Positions 27,914-37,900 of a stretch of 64,000 bases of DNA are shown here, one piece after another. Location: positions 285,450 to 349,449 of the forward strand of contig NZ_QPJJ01000003.1 of assembly GCF_003337485.1 (NCBI RefSeq), written 5' to 3'. The position numbers and the translations under genes were made by a program. The stretch comes from Saliterribacillus persicus (lineage in GTDB: Bacteria; Bacillota; Bacilli; Bacillales; Amphibacillaceae). The first letter of the stretch is position 1. Each line of letters starts with the position of its first letter. The notes under the pieces are model-generated. The model worked only from the letters and a program-made list of their open reading frames with translations. It ran no database searches and was not told the origin of the DNA.

Positions 27914-29806
27914 TTAAAATACCATCCGCTTCACCTGTTTCACATAGAAAAATCGCACTACTAGGAAATAGATAATTTGAATAACCGCAAAGCTTCCTAA
28001 TACAAGCGAAGACTCCACTGCTAAATTGTAATCGAACATCCGTGATAATGCGCTAAGTGCTATCCCACCATGAATTAATGCAATAACTATTGGCGAGAAA
28101 AACAAAATAATAATTTGCCAGTTAACGACTCTTTTTAACTCTTTTTGTGTTAATCCAATTTTAGCAATCGAACGAAATTTACGCTTTTCTTCATCTAAAT
28201 CTGAGAACAATCTGAAATAGAGAAAACTGCCAGCTGAAACGAAGAACACAATTCCAATGAACAAACCGATAAATAATATTGGTCCATAAGCTTTATTGAT
28301 TTCATAAACCGTATAATCAATTGCATACACTCTATGCTCTACTTGTTCATTTAGCTTTCTTCCAGCCTTAATCAATCGTTCACTTTGTCCTTCATCTGCT
28401 TTCCATACAGCACTCATATCCTCCCTAACTGGTGTACCTAGTTGTTCATAAAACGCATCATCCACCACATAATAACCATCATTTATTAATACGAATGAAT
28501 TCACCACATGGCTTGGTTTAATTTCTTGTCCGGTCCCTATTTCGACACTTGATGCCATCAACACTTCACTAGCTTTTGAGTCCATCGCTAGTTGTGTATC
28601 ACTATTTTCAGCTACAATTGCTTCATTCTCCATTGGATGAAGCAGCCTTTCGTTGACCATGGCTGCTAGACGATTATAATCAGAAGCTCTTACAACTAAC
28701 ACTTCACGATCTAGTTCAGGCATTTCAAAGTAATTAAGTTCAATCGACTCCATCTTTGCAGATATATTTTCTTCTTCCAAAATAGCGTTCACTTTACTAA
28801 TATCTTGGTCGATAATTTCTTTAGTATCATCTCGCCACGGCATATATTCAATGTTATAAGGAGTACTTTCTTTTATTTGTTTGTCTAAGTATGATTGAAA
28901 ACCATATAAGGCTCCAATTGCACTAAAAGCAACGGTGGATATGATCGCCACCATAAAAAATGTTCGCGCATTATCTTTCATCCGAAAAGAAAGGTCTGAA
29001 AACAGCAACATATTTGTTTTTTTCCAGAAGATAGAGGTGTTACTTTTTAACCGTCGAATGATATACACACTTAGTTGGGTAAATAAAAGGTACGTTCCTA
29101 GAGTAACGAGAACAATTACTGGAATCAGCGCAAAAACTACTTGTGTACCCTCCACGTAGAGTGCAGTTCCGTATCCAGCAATAAGTAGCAGTGCAGCCAG
29201 TACCGATAAAATTCTTGATGATTTTGGCTCTCCCTTAGACTTTTTATCCCCTTTAATTAAATCAATTAGTTTATTTGTACGTAAAATAAATGAAACAAAA
29301 ATTGAGATACAGAAAAAGAGAAACATAAAGCTAATAAAAGTGATAACAATCGCAAATGTAGGAAAATAAAAATTGAGAGATTCACTAATTATTAATACAT
29401 TCTCAGCTACTAAGAGAATAGCTTTTGCGAATACCAAACCAGTCAGTATACCTCCGACTGTAGCAAAAAAGCCGATTAAGATATTTTCTAAAAATACCAT
29501 CAAACGTATTTGCTTGTTCGTTGCACCAAGCATCATTAACAAACCAAACTCTTTTTTCCTTGATTGTAAAAAAGCACTCATTGAATACAGAACAAAAAAG
29601 AAGGAAAACACATAAATGATTCCACCAGCTGCAAGCATTCCAAATAGTGCATTCTGATTAATGGCACCATCTGAAAAAGCAGGATGAAAGGCGAAAATTG
29701 CAAAGGTAAAGAAAACCATCACCGTGAACATGCTGCTAAGAAAGTAAGCAATATACAATCGCTTATTGCGTAACACATTGTTAAACGCGAACTGACGAAA
29801 GGTCAT
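27914..29806 (-). CDS. bceB: BceB-type ABC transporter permease
   Basis: A 630-residue FtsX-superfamily permease with about ten membrane helices and the hallmark large extracellular domain (roughly residues 285-500) between helices 7 and 8, which binds peptide antibiotics or their lipid II/UPP complexes. Paired with the BceA-like ATPase it removes the drug from its cell-wall target and also drives the BceS-like kinase. The start at 29806 fits GGGAGG at 8-base spacing and overlaps the ATPase gene by 26 bases. The actual peptide (bacitracin or another) is not readable. Confidence 0.88.
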   Translation of the reverse strand: MTFRQFAFNNVLRNKRLYIAYFLSSMFTVMVFFTFAIFAFHPAFSDGAINQNALFGMLAAGGIIYVFSFFFVLYSMSAFLQSRKKEFGLLMMLGATNKQIRLMVFLENILIGFFATVGGILTGLVFAKAILLVAENVLIISESLNFYFPTFAIVITFISFMFLFFCISIFVSFILRTNKLIDLIKGDKKSKGEPKSSRILSVLAALLLIAGYGTALYVEGTQVVFALIPVIVLVTLGTYLLFTQLSVYIIRRLKSNTSIFWKKTNMLLFSDLSFRMKDNARTFFMVAIISTVAFSAIGALYGFQSYLDKQIKESTPYNIEYMPWRDDTKEIIDQDISKVNAILEEENISAKMESIELNYFEMPELDREVLVVRASDYNRLAAMVNERLLHPMENEAIVAENSDTQLAMDSKASEVLMASSVEIGTGQEIKPSHVVNSFVLINDGYYVVDDAFYEQLGTPVREDMSAVWKADEGQSERLIKAGRKLNEQVEHRVYAIDYTVYEINKAYGPILFIGLFIGIVFFVSAGSFLYFRLFSDLDEEKRKFRSIAKIGLTQKELKRVVNWQIIILFFSPIVIALIHGGIALSALSRMFDYNLAVESSLVLGSFAVIQIIYFLVVRFFYVKQVKRMVF

Positions 29807-30545
29807 TGCCATCGCCTCCCATCAATGAAAGCATGTCAATTATTTTTTGGAAAAAGGCTTGTCTACTCTCCCCACGATGTATTTCAGAATAAAGCTTCCC
29901 ATCCCTGATAAAAATAACGCGGTCTGAATAGCTTGCTGCTTGGGCATCGTGTGTTACCATTAAAAGACTTGTTTTTTCGGCTTCATTAATGGCTACGAGC
30001 ATTTTCATAACATCATTCGATGCTTTTGAATCAAGGTTACCTGTTGGTTCATCTGCCAACAGGAGCTTAGGATCATGAATCATTGCCCTAGCAATCGCTA
30101 CTCTTTGCGCTTGCCCACCAGAAATTTCATATGTGCGCTTTTTCATAATGGTTGATATGCCTAAACTCTTCGCAATTTTATGCACTTTTTCCTTCATTTC
30201 TCTTACACGCGTTCCATCTAAGGTAAGTGGTAAAACAATATTTTCTTCCACCGTTAAGGTATGCATCAAATTAAAATCTTGAAAGATAAACCCTAATTCG
30301 TTTCTACGAAATTTAGCTAACGCATTTTTCTTTAGCTTATGTGGTTTTTCCCCTTCAATTGTCACTTCCCCTGTAGTGGGTGTGTCATTTGTGGAAACAA
30401 TATTAAGTAGCGTTGTTTTCCCACTTCCGGAAGGTCCCATAATGGCAACAAATTCACCTTTTTCTATTTCTAAATCAATATCAGTTAGGGCTCGGTAAGC
30501 CACTTTTCCTTCATAAATCTTACTTACTTTTGTGAGTTTAAGCAT
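29781..30545 (-). CDS. bceA: BceA-type ABC transporter ATPase
   Basis: A 254-residue ATPase of the MacB/LolD-like group: Walker A GPSGSGKTT, Q loop FIFQDFNLMHTLTVEEN, signature ISGGQAQRVAIARA, Walker B LLLADEPTGNLD and the His switch MVTHD. The start at 30545 is set by GAGGAG 9 bases ahead. It is translationally coupled to the permease. A regulator box and a -10 lie upstream. Confidence 0.93.
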   Translation of the reverse strand: MLKLTKVSKIYEGKVAYRALTDIDLEIEKGEFVAIMGPSGSGKTTLLNIVSTNDTPTTGEVTIEGEKPHKLKKNALAKFRRNELGFIFQDFNLMHTLTVEENIVLPLTLDGTRVREMKEKVHKIAKSLGISTIMKKRTYEISGGQAQRVAIARAMIHDPKLLLADEPTGNLDSKASNDVMKMLVAINEAEKTSLLMVTHDAQAASYSDRVIFIRDGKLYSEIHRGESRQAFFQKIIDMLSLMGGDGNDLSSVRV

Positions 30546-30577
30546 AATCATTCTCCTCTTCTATAACTTCTAATAAA

Positions 30578-30643
30578 AGTATAGCTCAAGCTTTTATCTG
30601 GAAACTATCGATTATGCTTTCATGAATCTTACATCGGTGTAAG
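30578..30643 (-). promoter_or_regulatory. BceR-type box and promoter of bceAB
   Basis: CTTACATCGGTGTAAG (30628-30643) fits the BceR-type inverted repeat TnACA-N4-TGTAA exactly, and overlaps the end of the kinase gene. A TATACT -10 lies at 30578-30583. Binding by the linked regulator is inferred. Confidence 0.65.
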
Positions 30644-31630
30644 GTTTTGCGTTTTGGAAAAAATAATTCGAATCGTTGTCCCTTCCCCGACTTTTGATTC
30701 CATTTCAATGCGGTGCTCCAGCCTATCTATAACCTCTTTCACCAAATATAGCCCCATACCTGTAGATTCTCGGTACTTCCTGCCATTTTCTCCAGTATAA
30801 AATTTATTAAAAACACGCTTTTGATCAACTACTGGAATACCAATTCCAAAGTCTTTAACTTCTAGTACAGCTTGTCTTCCCTTTTCATAAATAGATATCT
30901 GAAGCTGTTTGGTTTTTCCAGTAGAATATTTAACAGCGTTTTGTACGATTTGTGTTAGGAGGAAAAAAAGCCACTTCTCATCAGTACCAACGACTATTCC
31001 TGGCTTTTGTTCCTTCAATTGTGGATACACTTCATGACGTATATAAAATAACTTATTTTCCTGATTCACTTCATGTATTAGCTTGGAAAGCGTAACGGCT
31101 TTAACCTGAAAGTCCTCTGCAAGTGTGCGGAGTCTTGCCATATAGAGAACTGTGTTTAACCCATTTTTCATTCGATCCGTTTCATCACGTATACTTGATG
31201 ATTCTGGTTCATCCAGGGTTTGTGCAGTTAGTTCTATTACAGAAAGTGGTGTTTTCATTTGATGAACCCAGCGATCCATAAATAACAAATGCTCATCCTG
31301 TCTATCCTCTGCTTTTTGAAGCTCTTCCTGGTACAGACGATACTGCGAAATCAGTAATTGGTCGAGGGCTTCAGCTATTCGATTTTGTCCGGTAGTCTCA
31401 AGCGATACATCAAGGGTTTCCATTGGATTTTGCAACCGATGGTAGAAGTTTTTTCTACTTACATATTGATAGATAAGATAAGCCGTTAGAAACAACATAG
31501 ATAAAAAGATAGCGTATAGGATGACGCCTAGACCACGATAGCCATCTAGCCAAAATAATAAAGGAATCATGATAGCTTGGATAAGTTGGATTACGATGAG
31601 TAGCGCATGTTCGCGAAGAAATAATTTCAT
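30629..31630 (-). CDS. bceS: BceS-type intramembrane-sensing histidine kinase
   Basis: A 333-residue kinase with two close N-terminal membrane helices and almost no outside loop, as in intramembrane-sensing kinases that depend on the transporter for input. The phospho-acceptor is in DRWVHQMKTPLSVIE; the ATPase boxes are NAVKYS, DFGIGIP and STGMGLYLVKEV. The start overlaps the regulator stop (ATGA). GAGGAAGAACG precedes the ATG; a GTG 18 bases earlier lacks a site. Confidence 0.9.
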   Translation of the reverse strand: MKLFLREHALLIVIQLIQAIMIPLLFWLDGYRGLGVILYAIFLSMLFLTAYLIYQYVSRKNFYHRLQNPMETLDVSLETTGQNRIAEALDQLLISQYRLYQEELQKAEDRQDEHLLFMDRWVHQMKTPLSVIELTAQTLDEPESSSIRDETDRMKNGLNTVLYMARLRTLAEDFQVKAVTLSKLIHEVNQENKLFYIRHEVYPQLKEQKPGIVVGTDEKWLFFLLTQIVQNAVKYSTGKTKQLQISIYEKGRQAVLEVKDFGIGIPVVDQKRVFNKFYTGENGRKYRESTGMGLYLVKEVIDRLEHRIEMESKVGEGTTIRIIFSKTQNLTPM

Positions 31631-32331
31631 CGTTCTTCCTCTACCCACGTAATTCGCATACGGTATCCCGCTCCTCTTACAGTTTCTACAGCATCTTCTA
31701 TGCCTATTTCTTGAAACTTTTTCCGCACTCTTGCAACATTTACATTCAACGTATTTTCATCCACATATGCTTGATCATCCCACAGTTTTGCCAATAGATC
31801 CTGGCGACTAGTAATCCTTGGATAACGTTCTAGTAAACTTTCCATGATATCTGATTCTTTTTTAGATAGTTGTGTTACATCCTTCCCAATTCGTAGTTCT
31901 AATCGTTCCGGATATAAACGAAGACCATGCAGTGTAACCGTTCTTTCTTCATACTTGGTCGCGTATTCCCCATATGCTCGGCGCAGCTGACTTCTAATTT
32001 TCGCCATAACAATATCGGGATGAAATGGCTTCATAATAAAATCATCTCCACCATTTTCTAAAGCCATTACTTGATCCATGTCACCTGTTCGTGCAGAAAT
32101 GAAAATCACAGGGCAAATGGACTCTTTTCGAATTTGCCTGCACCAATAATACCCGTCATAACTAGGTAGATTAATATCTAGTAAAAGTAGTTTGGGATTC
32201 GAATCACGAAATGTAGTCATTATATCTTCAAAATCTGTTGCGATAATGACTTCATATCCGTATTTTTCAATATAGGAGCGTAGGTACTCTGCAATTTTGA
32301 TATCATCTTCCACAATCATAATTTTATCCAT
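31627..32331 (-). CDS. bceR: BceR-type response regulator
   Basis: A 234-residue OmpR-family regulator: MIVEDDIKIAEYL, phospho-Asp in LLLLDINLPSYDGY, Lys in FIMKPFHPD, and a winged helix with NTLNVNVARVRKKF. It starts the order bceR-bceS-bceA-bceB and should activate bceAB through the TnACA-N4-TGTAA box. AGGAG lies 10 bases before the ATG. A decayed copy of its 5' part lies near 34 kb. Confidence 0.92.
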   Translation of the reverse strand: MDKIMIVEDDIKIAEYLRSYIEKYGYEVIIATDFEDIMTTFRDSNPKLLLLDINLPSYDGYYWCRQIRKESICPVIFISARTGDMDQVMALENGGDDFIMKPFHPDIVMAKIRSQLRRAYGEYATKYEERTVTLHGLRLYPERLELRIGKDVTQLSKKESDIMESLLERYPRITSRQDLLAKLWDDQAYVDENTLNVNVARVRKKFQEIGIEDAVETVRGAGYRMRITWVEEER

Positions 32332-32488
32332 ATTTGGTTTCTCCTAGCTTAGTGTTTATTTACAATTAACTTAACATAAAAATTCTATTAAATACCATTA
32401 TGGGTGGAAAAGAGTTATAAAAATGACTGAACGGGTGTTTTGTAAACATTGATTAACGTGAAATGTTGTTGTTTAAATTGTTTTTAAT

Positions 32489-32526
32489 AAAAAAAGTAAG
32501 AACATTACAGTTTTGTCCTTACTTTT
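32489..32526 (-). terminator. Intrinsic terminator upstream of bceR
   Basis: AAAAGTAAG and CTTACTTTT form the stem. It is about 200 bases past the GIY-YIG gene and could end that transcript. The remainder of 32332-32728 shows nothing recognisable. Confidence 0.55.
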
Positions 32527-32728
32527 GGGGTGAGTTTTATTTTGTTGAATTGTTTTAAGTTGAATATTCCTGAAGCGGATATTTTTTCTATAGAGTAGTA
32601 TCGTTGTAATTGAAAAAAGCGACTTTTATTATTAGCTGTTCTTCTTCAAAATAAACATCCTTTAACGGAAGATGCATTATCAAAATAATTTTAATTTGAA
32701 TAGCCTTAAGGTTCTGTTAATTGGTAGA

Positions 32729-33610
32729 TCATTTCTTATGAACTCTTTTTTTATCAGCATATTTGCACTCTTTTATCATCTTAGGAAAGGTAGTAATAAA
32801 ATGTGCATCTAGAGGTAATTGGTATTCTGATAATAAACTGTGAGTGTAACGGAACCTTTCCTTACTTGTTGAAATCCTTAAAAACCATTCTGTTCCCTCT
32901 ATCTTACTTAAAATTAATTCAGCAACTTTTTGGTAGTCCTCATTTTTGAAAATAGGTCTATCCAATATATTACCTGGCATCTTATTATAGCCCCATGGAT
33001 ATGACTCATAAGCTCTTATTGCATTATCCTCTAAATCGTTTAATGTTGAAAACGAGGTCTTTTCTAAAGGTATTAAGCTAATACAAAATTCATCTCCACA
33101 AGAATAATCCTTATATACTTCAGAATTCCCTTCATTTTTAAGAAAATGCTTATTAGCTCTTAAGTATATATTTTTCGCTTGTCCAACATAATACATATCT
33201 TTTACACAGTTATGTATGATATAAACCCCAGAGAAATTCTCAATCCCTTGTGCTTCTCTAATTGTTTTACTTCTAAGTTTAAGTAGTTCTTTTGGAGTAA
33301 CTTTCATCAGTTTATCTCTTAAATAATCTAACTCTGTTTTAACAATTTCCCTATTCTCATTTCGTTCATATTCCGTCTTCTTTTTATAATAATATGAAGG
33401 CGATATCTCTATTTCAGAAGAATGATTATAGTCTCTTAATATACCCCTTATCCATTTTAGTTCATCTTCTGTTAGAGTATAAGCGTTTTTTGCCTTTTCC
33501 AACCTGGGAGTAGCATTGGTAGTCGTCGGTTTAAACCGTAGCCTTTCCCCATTAACATATTCAATATAAGCAAATTCTCCTTGAGTGTAGCCTATATGGT
33601 CTCTATCCAT
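32729..33610 (-). CDS. GIY-YIG nuclease family protein
   Basis: A 293-residue protein. A Lys/Glu-rich N-terminal half of no known family (residues 1-120) precedes a GIY-YIG domain: GVYIIHN (128-134), MYYVGQAK (139-146), the catalytic Arg at about 151 (NIYLRANKH) and a Glu in LEDNAIRAYES; NKMPGN closes the domain. It could cut DNA as a homing, repair or defence nuclease. AAAGGAAG precedes the ATG. It lies next to other accessory genes; codon use looks AT-rich and unlike the bce operon. Confidence 0.75.
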   Translation of the reverse strand: MDRDHIGYTQGEFAYIEYVNGERLRFKPTTTNATPRLEKAKNAYTLTEDELKWIRGILRDYNHSSEIEISPSYYYKKKTEYERNENREIVKTELDYLRDKLMKVTPKELLKLRSKTIREAQGIENFSGVYIIHNCVKDMYYVGQAKNIYLRANKHFLKNEGNSEVYKDYSCGDEFCISLIPLEKTSFSTLNDLEDNAIRAYESYPWGYNKMPGNILDRPIFKNEDYQKVAELILSKIEGTEWFLRISTSKERFRYTHSLLSEYQLPLDAHFITTFPKMIKECKYADKKRVHKK

Positions 33611-33719
33611 TATTTCATCTTCCTTTAATTTAAAATAAAATTAGCATTAACTCAACTTATACATAACAAATTGAACTTAACATTTTATATTAACATGTCT
33701 CCATAGATACCTGCTTATC

Positions 33720-34065
33720 TCAGAACTCAAAATTCCATAATCTGGATAGATTGTGCAGTAACTTCATAATAAATACATCGTGACAATTTTCTAAAGGGAT
33801 TACTTGAACCATTTCACCTGTTCGTGTGGAAATAAAAATAATCATATCTAGGTAGATTAATATCTAGTAAAAGTAGCTTTGACTCAATATAACGAAATGC
33901 AGCCATTATATCTTCAATATTTATTGAGAAGATGACTTCATATTATTAATATTCAACACAGAAATTTATGAATTGGGCAATTTTCATATCAACTTCTACG
34001 ATCTTAATTTTATCCGCATTTCGTTTCATCTAGCTTAATAGTTTATTACAGGTAAATTTAATGAA
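33720..34065 (-). pseudogene. Decayed partial copy of bceR 5' region
   Basis: On the plus strand CTAGGTAGATTAATATCTAG and neighbouring sequence closely match the region around 32160-32220 in bceR; similarity runs from about 33720 to the start codon equivalent and on to the leader (TTTCATCTAGCTTA). A block of about 55-60 bases is missing near 33842 and several stops break the frame. No intact protein is possible. A duplicated, eroded relic of the bceR gene or of a paralogue. Confidence 0.75.
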
Positions 34066-34137
34066 AAAGAGTGATAAGAACAATTGGATGGTGGTGTTAA
34101 AAACATTGTTATTCACTAGTGTCCCAAACATAACCTA

Positions 34138-34827
34138 TTACTTTTTTCTTTCTTTATACAGAATCCAAGTCTTGTCCATAAACATTTTTATCTTACCGTT
34201 ATGTGGAATTCCAGGTGGTTGAACCAAATACTCGTATTTTTTCATATCTTCTTTTTCTAACATTTCCACCAAGTACCAATACCTAAGCTCTTGATTTTTA
34301 CAATATCTAAATTCAGGGTCATTTATGATGATCTCTCTCAATTCATTTTCATCATCTTTTTTTAGATCTTCCTTGGAGTTTTTAATTTCCTTTAGTTCGT
34401 CATAAAATGTGTTTTCTAGCATTTCAATAGCTTCCTCTGCATCTTCAATTTCATCATTTTCGATCCATCGGTTTTCAAAAACAATCCCTACATACATACC
34501 ATTTTGAAGAATAAATAAAGTTAAACTTTTTGGTGTAGAAAAATCTAATGACTCTATGGATCTATTATGTTTACTAATTTTCGTTATAAAATCCCTTGGA
34601 TAGTCACTGTACCAGTCAAAAGGGATTTTGTAGTACTCAGAATCATAATAGGTATAATAAAAATAGACATAATCATATAGAGAGTCACTTGCAAATCTCA
34701 AAAAGTCCTCAATATTATTTATGGATAAATGAATTTGATTCGATATTTTCAAATGACTTACTTCCAATGGAATTAAGTTATAGCCACTAATTTTTTCTTT
34801 AAGGTATTCACACCTGATTATCGACAT
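34138..34827 (-). CDS. Hypothetical acidic protein
   Basis: A 229-residue soluble protein, not recognised. It is rich in Tyr, Glu and Lys, with a Tyr run (YDYVYFYYTYYDSEYYK) in the first third, an acidic helical middle (ENDEIEDAEEAIEMLE, then KEDLKKDDENEL) and a basic C-terminus. The start at 34827 is set by GGAGGTGA. It lies between the bceR relic and the helicase-nuclease, on the same strand as both. Confidence 0.55.
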   Translation of the reverse strand: MSIIRCEYLKEKISGYNLIPLEVSHLKISNQIHLSINNIEDFLRFASDSLYDYVYFYYTYYDSEYYKIPFDWYSDYPRDFITKISKHNRSIESLDFSTPKSLTLFILQNGMYVGIVFENRWIENDEIEDAEEAIEMLENTFYDELKEIKNSKEDLKKDDENELREIIINDPEFRYCKNQELRYWYLVEMLEKEDMKKYEYLVQPPGIPHNGKIKMFMDKTWILYKERKK

Positions 34828-34993
34828 ACTACTCTCACCTCCAATATTTGCTAACATAAAGTTCAATCATAAGTTCTTTTTTCAGTGCAAAATTAGCACT
34901 ATTAGAAATCCTTACAACCTATAAAACTCCTTTATAAGAACAGTGCTTATATTTACCCTTTGTATTCATTTTATATAAGATATTCATTTCAAA

Positions 34994-37900
34994 TCAACTC
35001 AATCTTTTAACGATTTGATCTATACGTTCTATTTCAGCATAAGGGTCCTTCCACCAGTTTCGACTCCAAATACGATCGATCTTCCAACCTTTTTGTTCGA
35101 TGAATCGTTGCCTGTAAATGTCACGTTCTCTTGCTGCTGGAGAGCTATGATACATCGCACCATCACACTCTATTCCTAACACGTACTTGCTCGAATCATT
35201 TGGATCCACTACCGCTAAATCAATGCGATAACCTGACATACCTACTTGTGTATCAACAGAGTAGCCAATTTCCGTTAATTTTTCATATACTTCTTCTTCA
35301 AATGGTGAATCAAATTGCAGGTTACCTTCTTGTTTTATCGTATTTACTTCCCCACTCAGATCCGTTAAGGTGGCTTCGATTTTATCCTTTTTTAATTTGG
35401 AGACAGCTTGTGCGTATTCCATGTATGCTTTTAATAATTTTGGTCCAATATTTTTGGCATTTGTGACATTGAGTTCATGTGGCTCTATGCTAGATACTAA
35501 GTGAATTTCTTGCTTAGCACGTGTAACCGCAACATTTAAACGATTCTCACCGCCTTCTTGCCCAAGTGTACCAAAGCGATTATAGACCCTTCCTTCTTTG
35601 TTTTTTGCATAGGCGATGGAGAAAATAATGATATCTCGTTCATCCCCCTGCACATTTTCAATATTTTTTACAAAAACTCTTTCATCTAAGTCACGGCTCA
35701 TTACTTGATCATATATAACTCCAAATTCAGCATCTTCTTCACTAAAAAGGTCAATAACATCTTCAATGGCTGCTTGTTGTTTTGCATTGAAAGTAATAAT
35801 CCCAATTGTTTTCGATGCATCTTCGATTAATTTCTCCTTTAATAGCTTGACTACATCCTCTGCTTCTACCGTATTTTGCTGATTGATCCATTTGCCATTG
35901 GATTCATGCCACTGAATGGCTGCTGGGTCTTGTAAATGGTTGACGTTTGGAGCAATCTGCATATGACCATTATAAAAAGCATGATTAGAAAAATTAATCA
36001 ATTCTTCAGATTTCGATCGATAATGCCATTCTAATAAACTACTTGGTAAGATACGTTTAGCTAGATTCAGTAAGCTTTGCGATTCTTCAAATTCTTCTTG
36101 TTCATCATCTTCATCCGCTTCGACTGAACCTTTAAATAAAGAGGAAGGTGGTAGCTGTTGTTCATCCCCCGCTACTACAACTTTATTACCTCGATAAATG
36201 GCTGGCATTCCATTTTCCACTGTACATTGTGATGCTTCATCAAAAATAACTAGATCAAATATTTTTTCTTCTAACGGAAAAATTGCGGAAGCTATCTCTG
36301 GTGATACTAACCAAACTGGTATGACATCTAGTAATCCATTTAAAGCAAATTCATTTACTAAACGGCGAACTGACCATAGCTGTCGCTTTTTACCTGTTTG
36401 ATATATCATATCCTTTACAGCTTTCGGATTTTTTACCTTTACTTCTTCTATCATTTGTTGTGTTTGATTTTGCAACAAATCAATGGTTAAGCTTTGTTTT
36501 TTACGTAATAATTCTTTTAATTCCTCTGTTAAATGCTTAAAGGTACCCGTTCCGATCATTGCAATCTCCGGATACTTACTTTCAATTTTATCGATCCAGT
36601 GAATGTATGCCGATTGTTTGGCTACCTCCGCCCATTCTTCCGCTAAATTACCACTATCAGATAAATTCCGTTCAATTAAGCGATCTATTATTTGTTGTAC
36701 TTCTTTTGCACTGTGGTCATACAAACGATCCATTTCGCGTAATTCATCAAAGTATTCTTTTATATAACTTTGTTTCTTTTTTAATACTTCTAAAGGAATA
36801 TCGCCTTTTGACACACGTGCTTTTAGACTTTTAATAGATTCCGTTTTAAAATAAGGTTCAATTGCTTCTAAATGTTTAAATAAATCCTCTGTTATCTGGG
36901 ATAAATCATATAGGATGGTTAAACTCTCTCTTAATTTTGGCCATTCTTTTGATGACAACCCTTTAAACTTTTCACCGTCTAGTAATTCTTCAATTACGGT
37001 TTTACCTGTGAAAGTTGTCCATAACCATAACCTTAGTTTCTGTAAAGTCTTTTTGTCTTCTGCATTTAAATCATCATATATTTTTTCAAGCTTTTTATCG
37101 ATTTGTCGACTATAGGCTGGAGTAATGTCATCATCATTGAAATGATCTAGATGTTTAATCGTTTGATCTGATTCATTAATGGCATTCTCTAGTATTTCTA
37201 TCAGTTGAATTCGATCCTTTAATTCCATATCAGTGAATGATTTACGGTCTTTGACAGGATTATCTTTTCCAAATGTCGTATAATAACTGCCGTATGTACA
37301 TACTTTCCTTAAAGTATCATCTAAATTGTGCTTATTCAGTTCATGTAATATATCTTCTAATGGGATCATTTTATCTTGTTCTTTAGCTGATTTACTTAAC
37401 CCATACAGATCATACGCTCTAAAACCATGGTGCTGCACTTCGAATAATGCTTGAGCTGTTTTATCTAGTTTATCTTCCGTACTGATTATTTTTTGTGACA
37501 ATTGATTAAATTCTTTCTCTAAGTCTTGATAAGAATGGTCGCGATTCAACTGTACATTTAACTTTTGATAAAACGTTTTACGATCGCTTTTCTCATCATG
37601 AAGTAATGCAACGTTGGAAGACAGCTTAAGTGCATCTAACCGTTGATAAACAACATCTAATGCCGCCCGTTTTTGTGTAACAAGCATAACGCGTTGTCCT
37701 TTTGCGATGGCATTGGAAATCATATTTACTATTACTTGGGATTTTCCTGTTCCTGGTGGGCCATGAACAACCATACCCTTTTCATGATCAATGGCATCCA
37801 GAATTTTTTCTTGAGATGCATCCGTTTCAAGTACGTAATGTTTATTTTTCTCTATTTTTAGTTTTTCTTGATAGGACTGGTTTTTATTTGAAGGTAGGTT

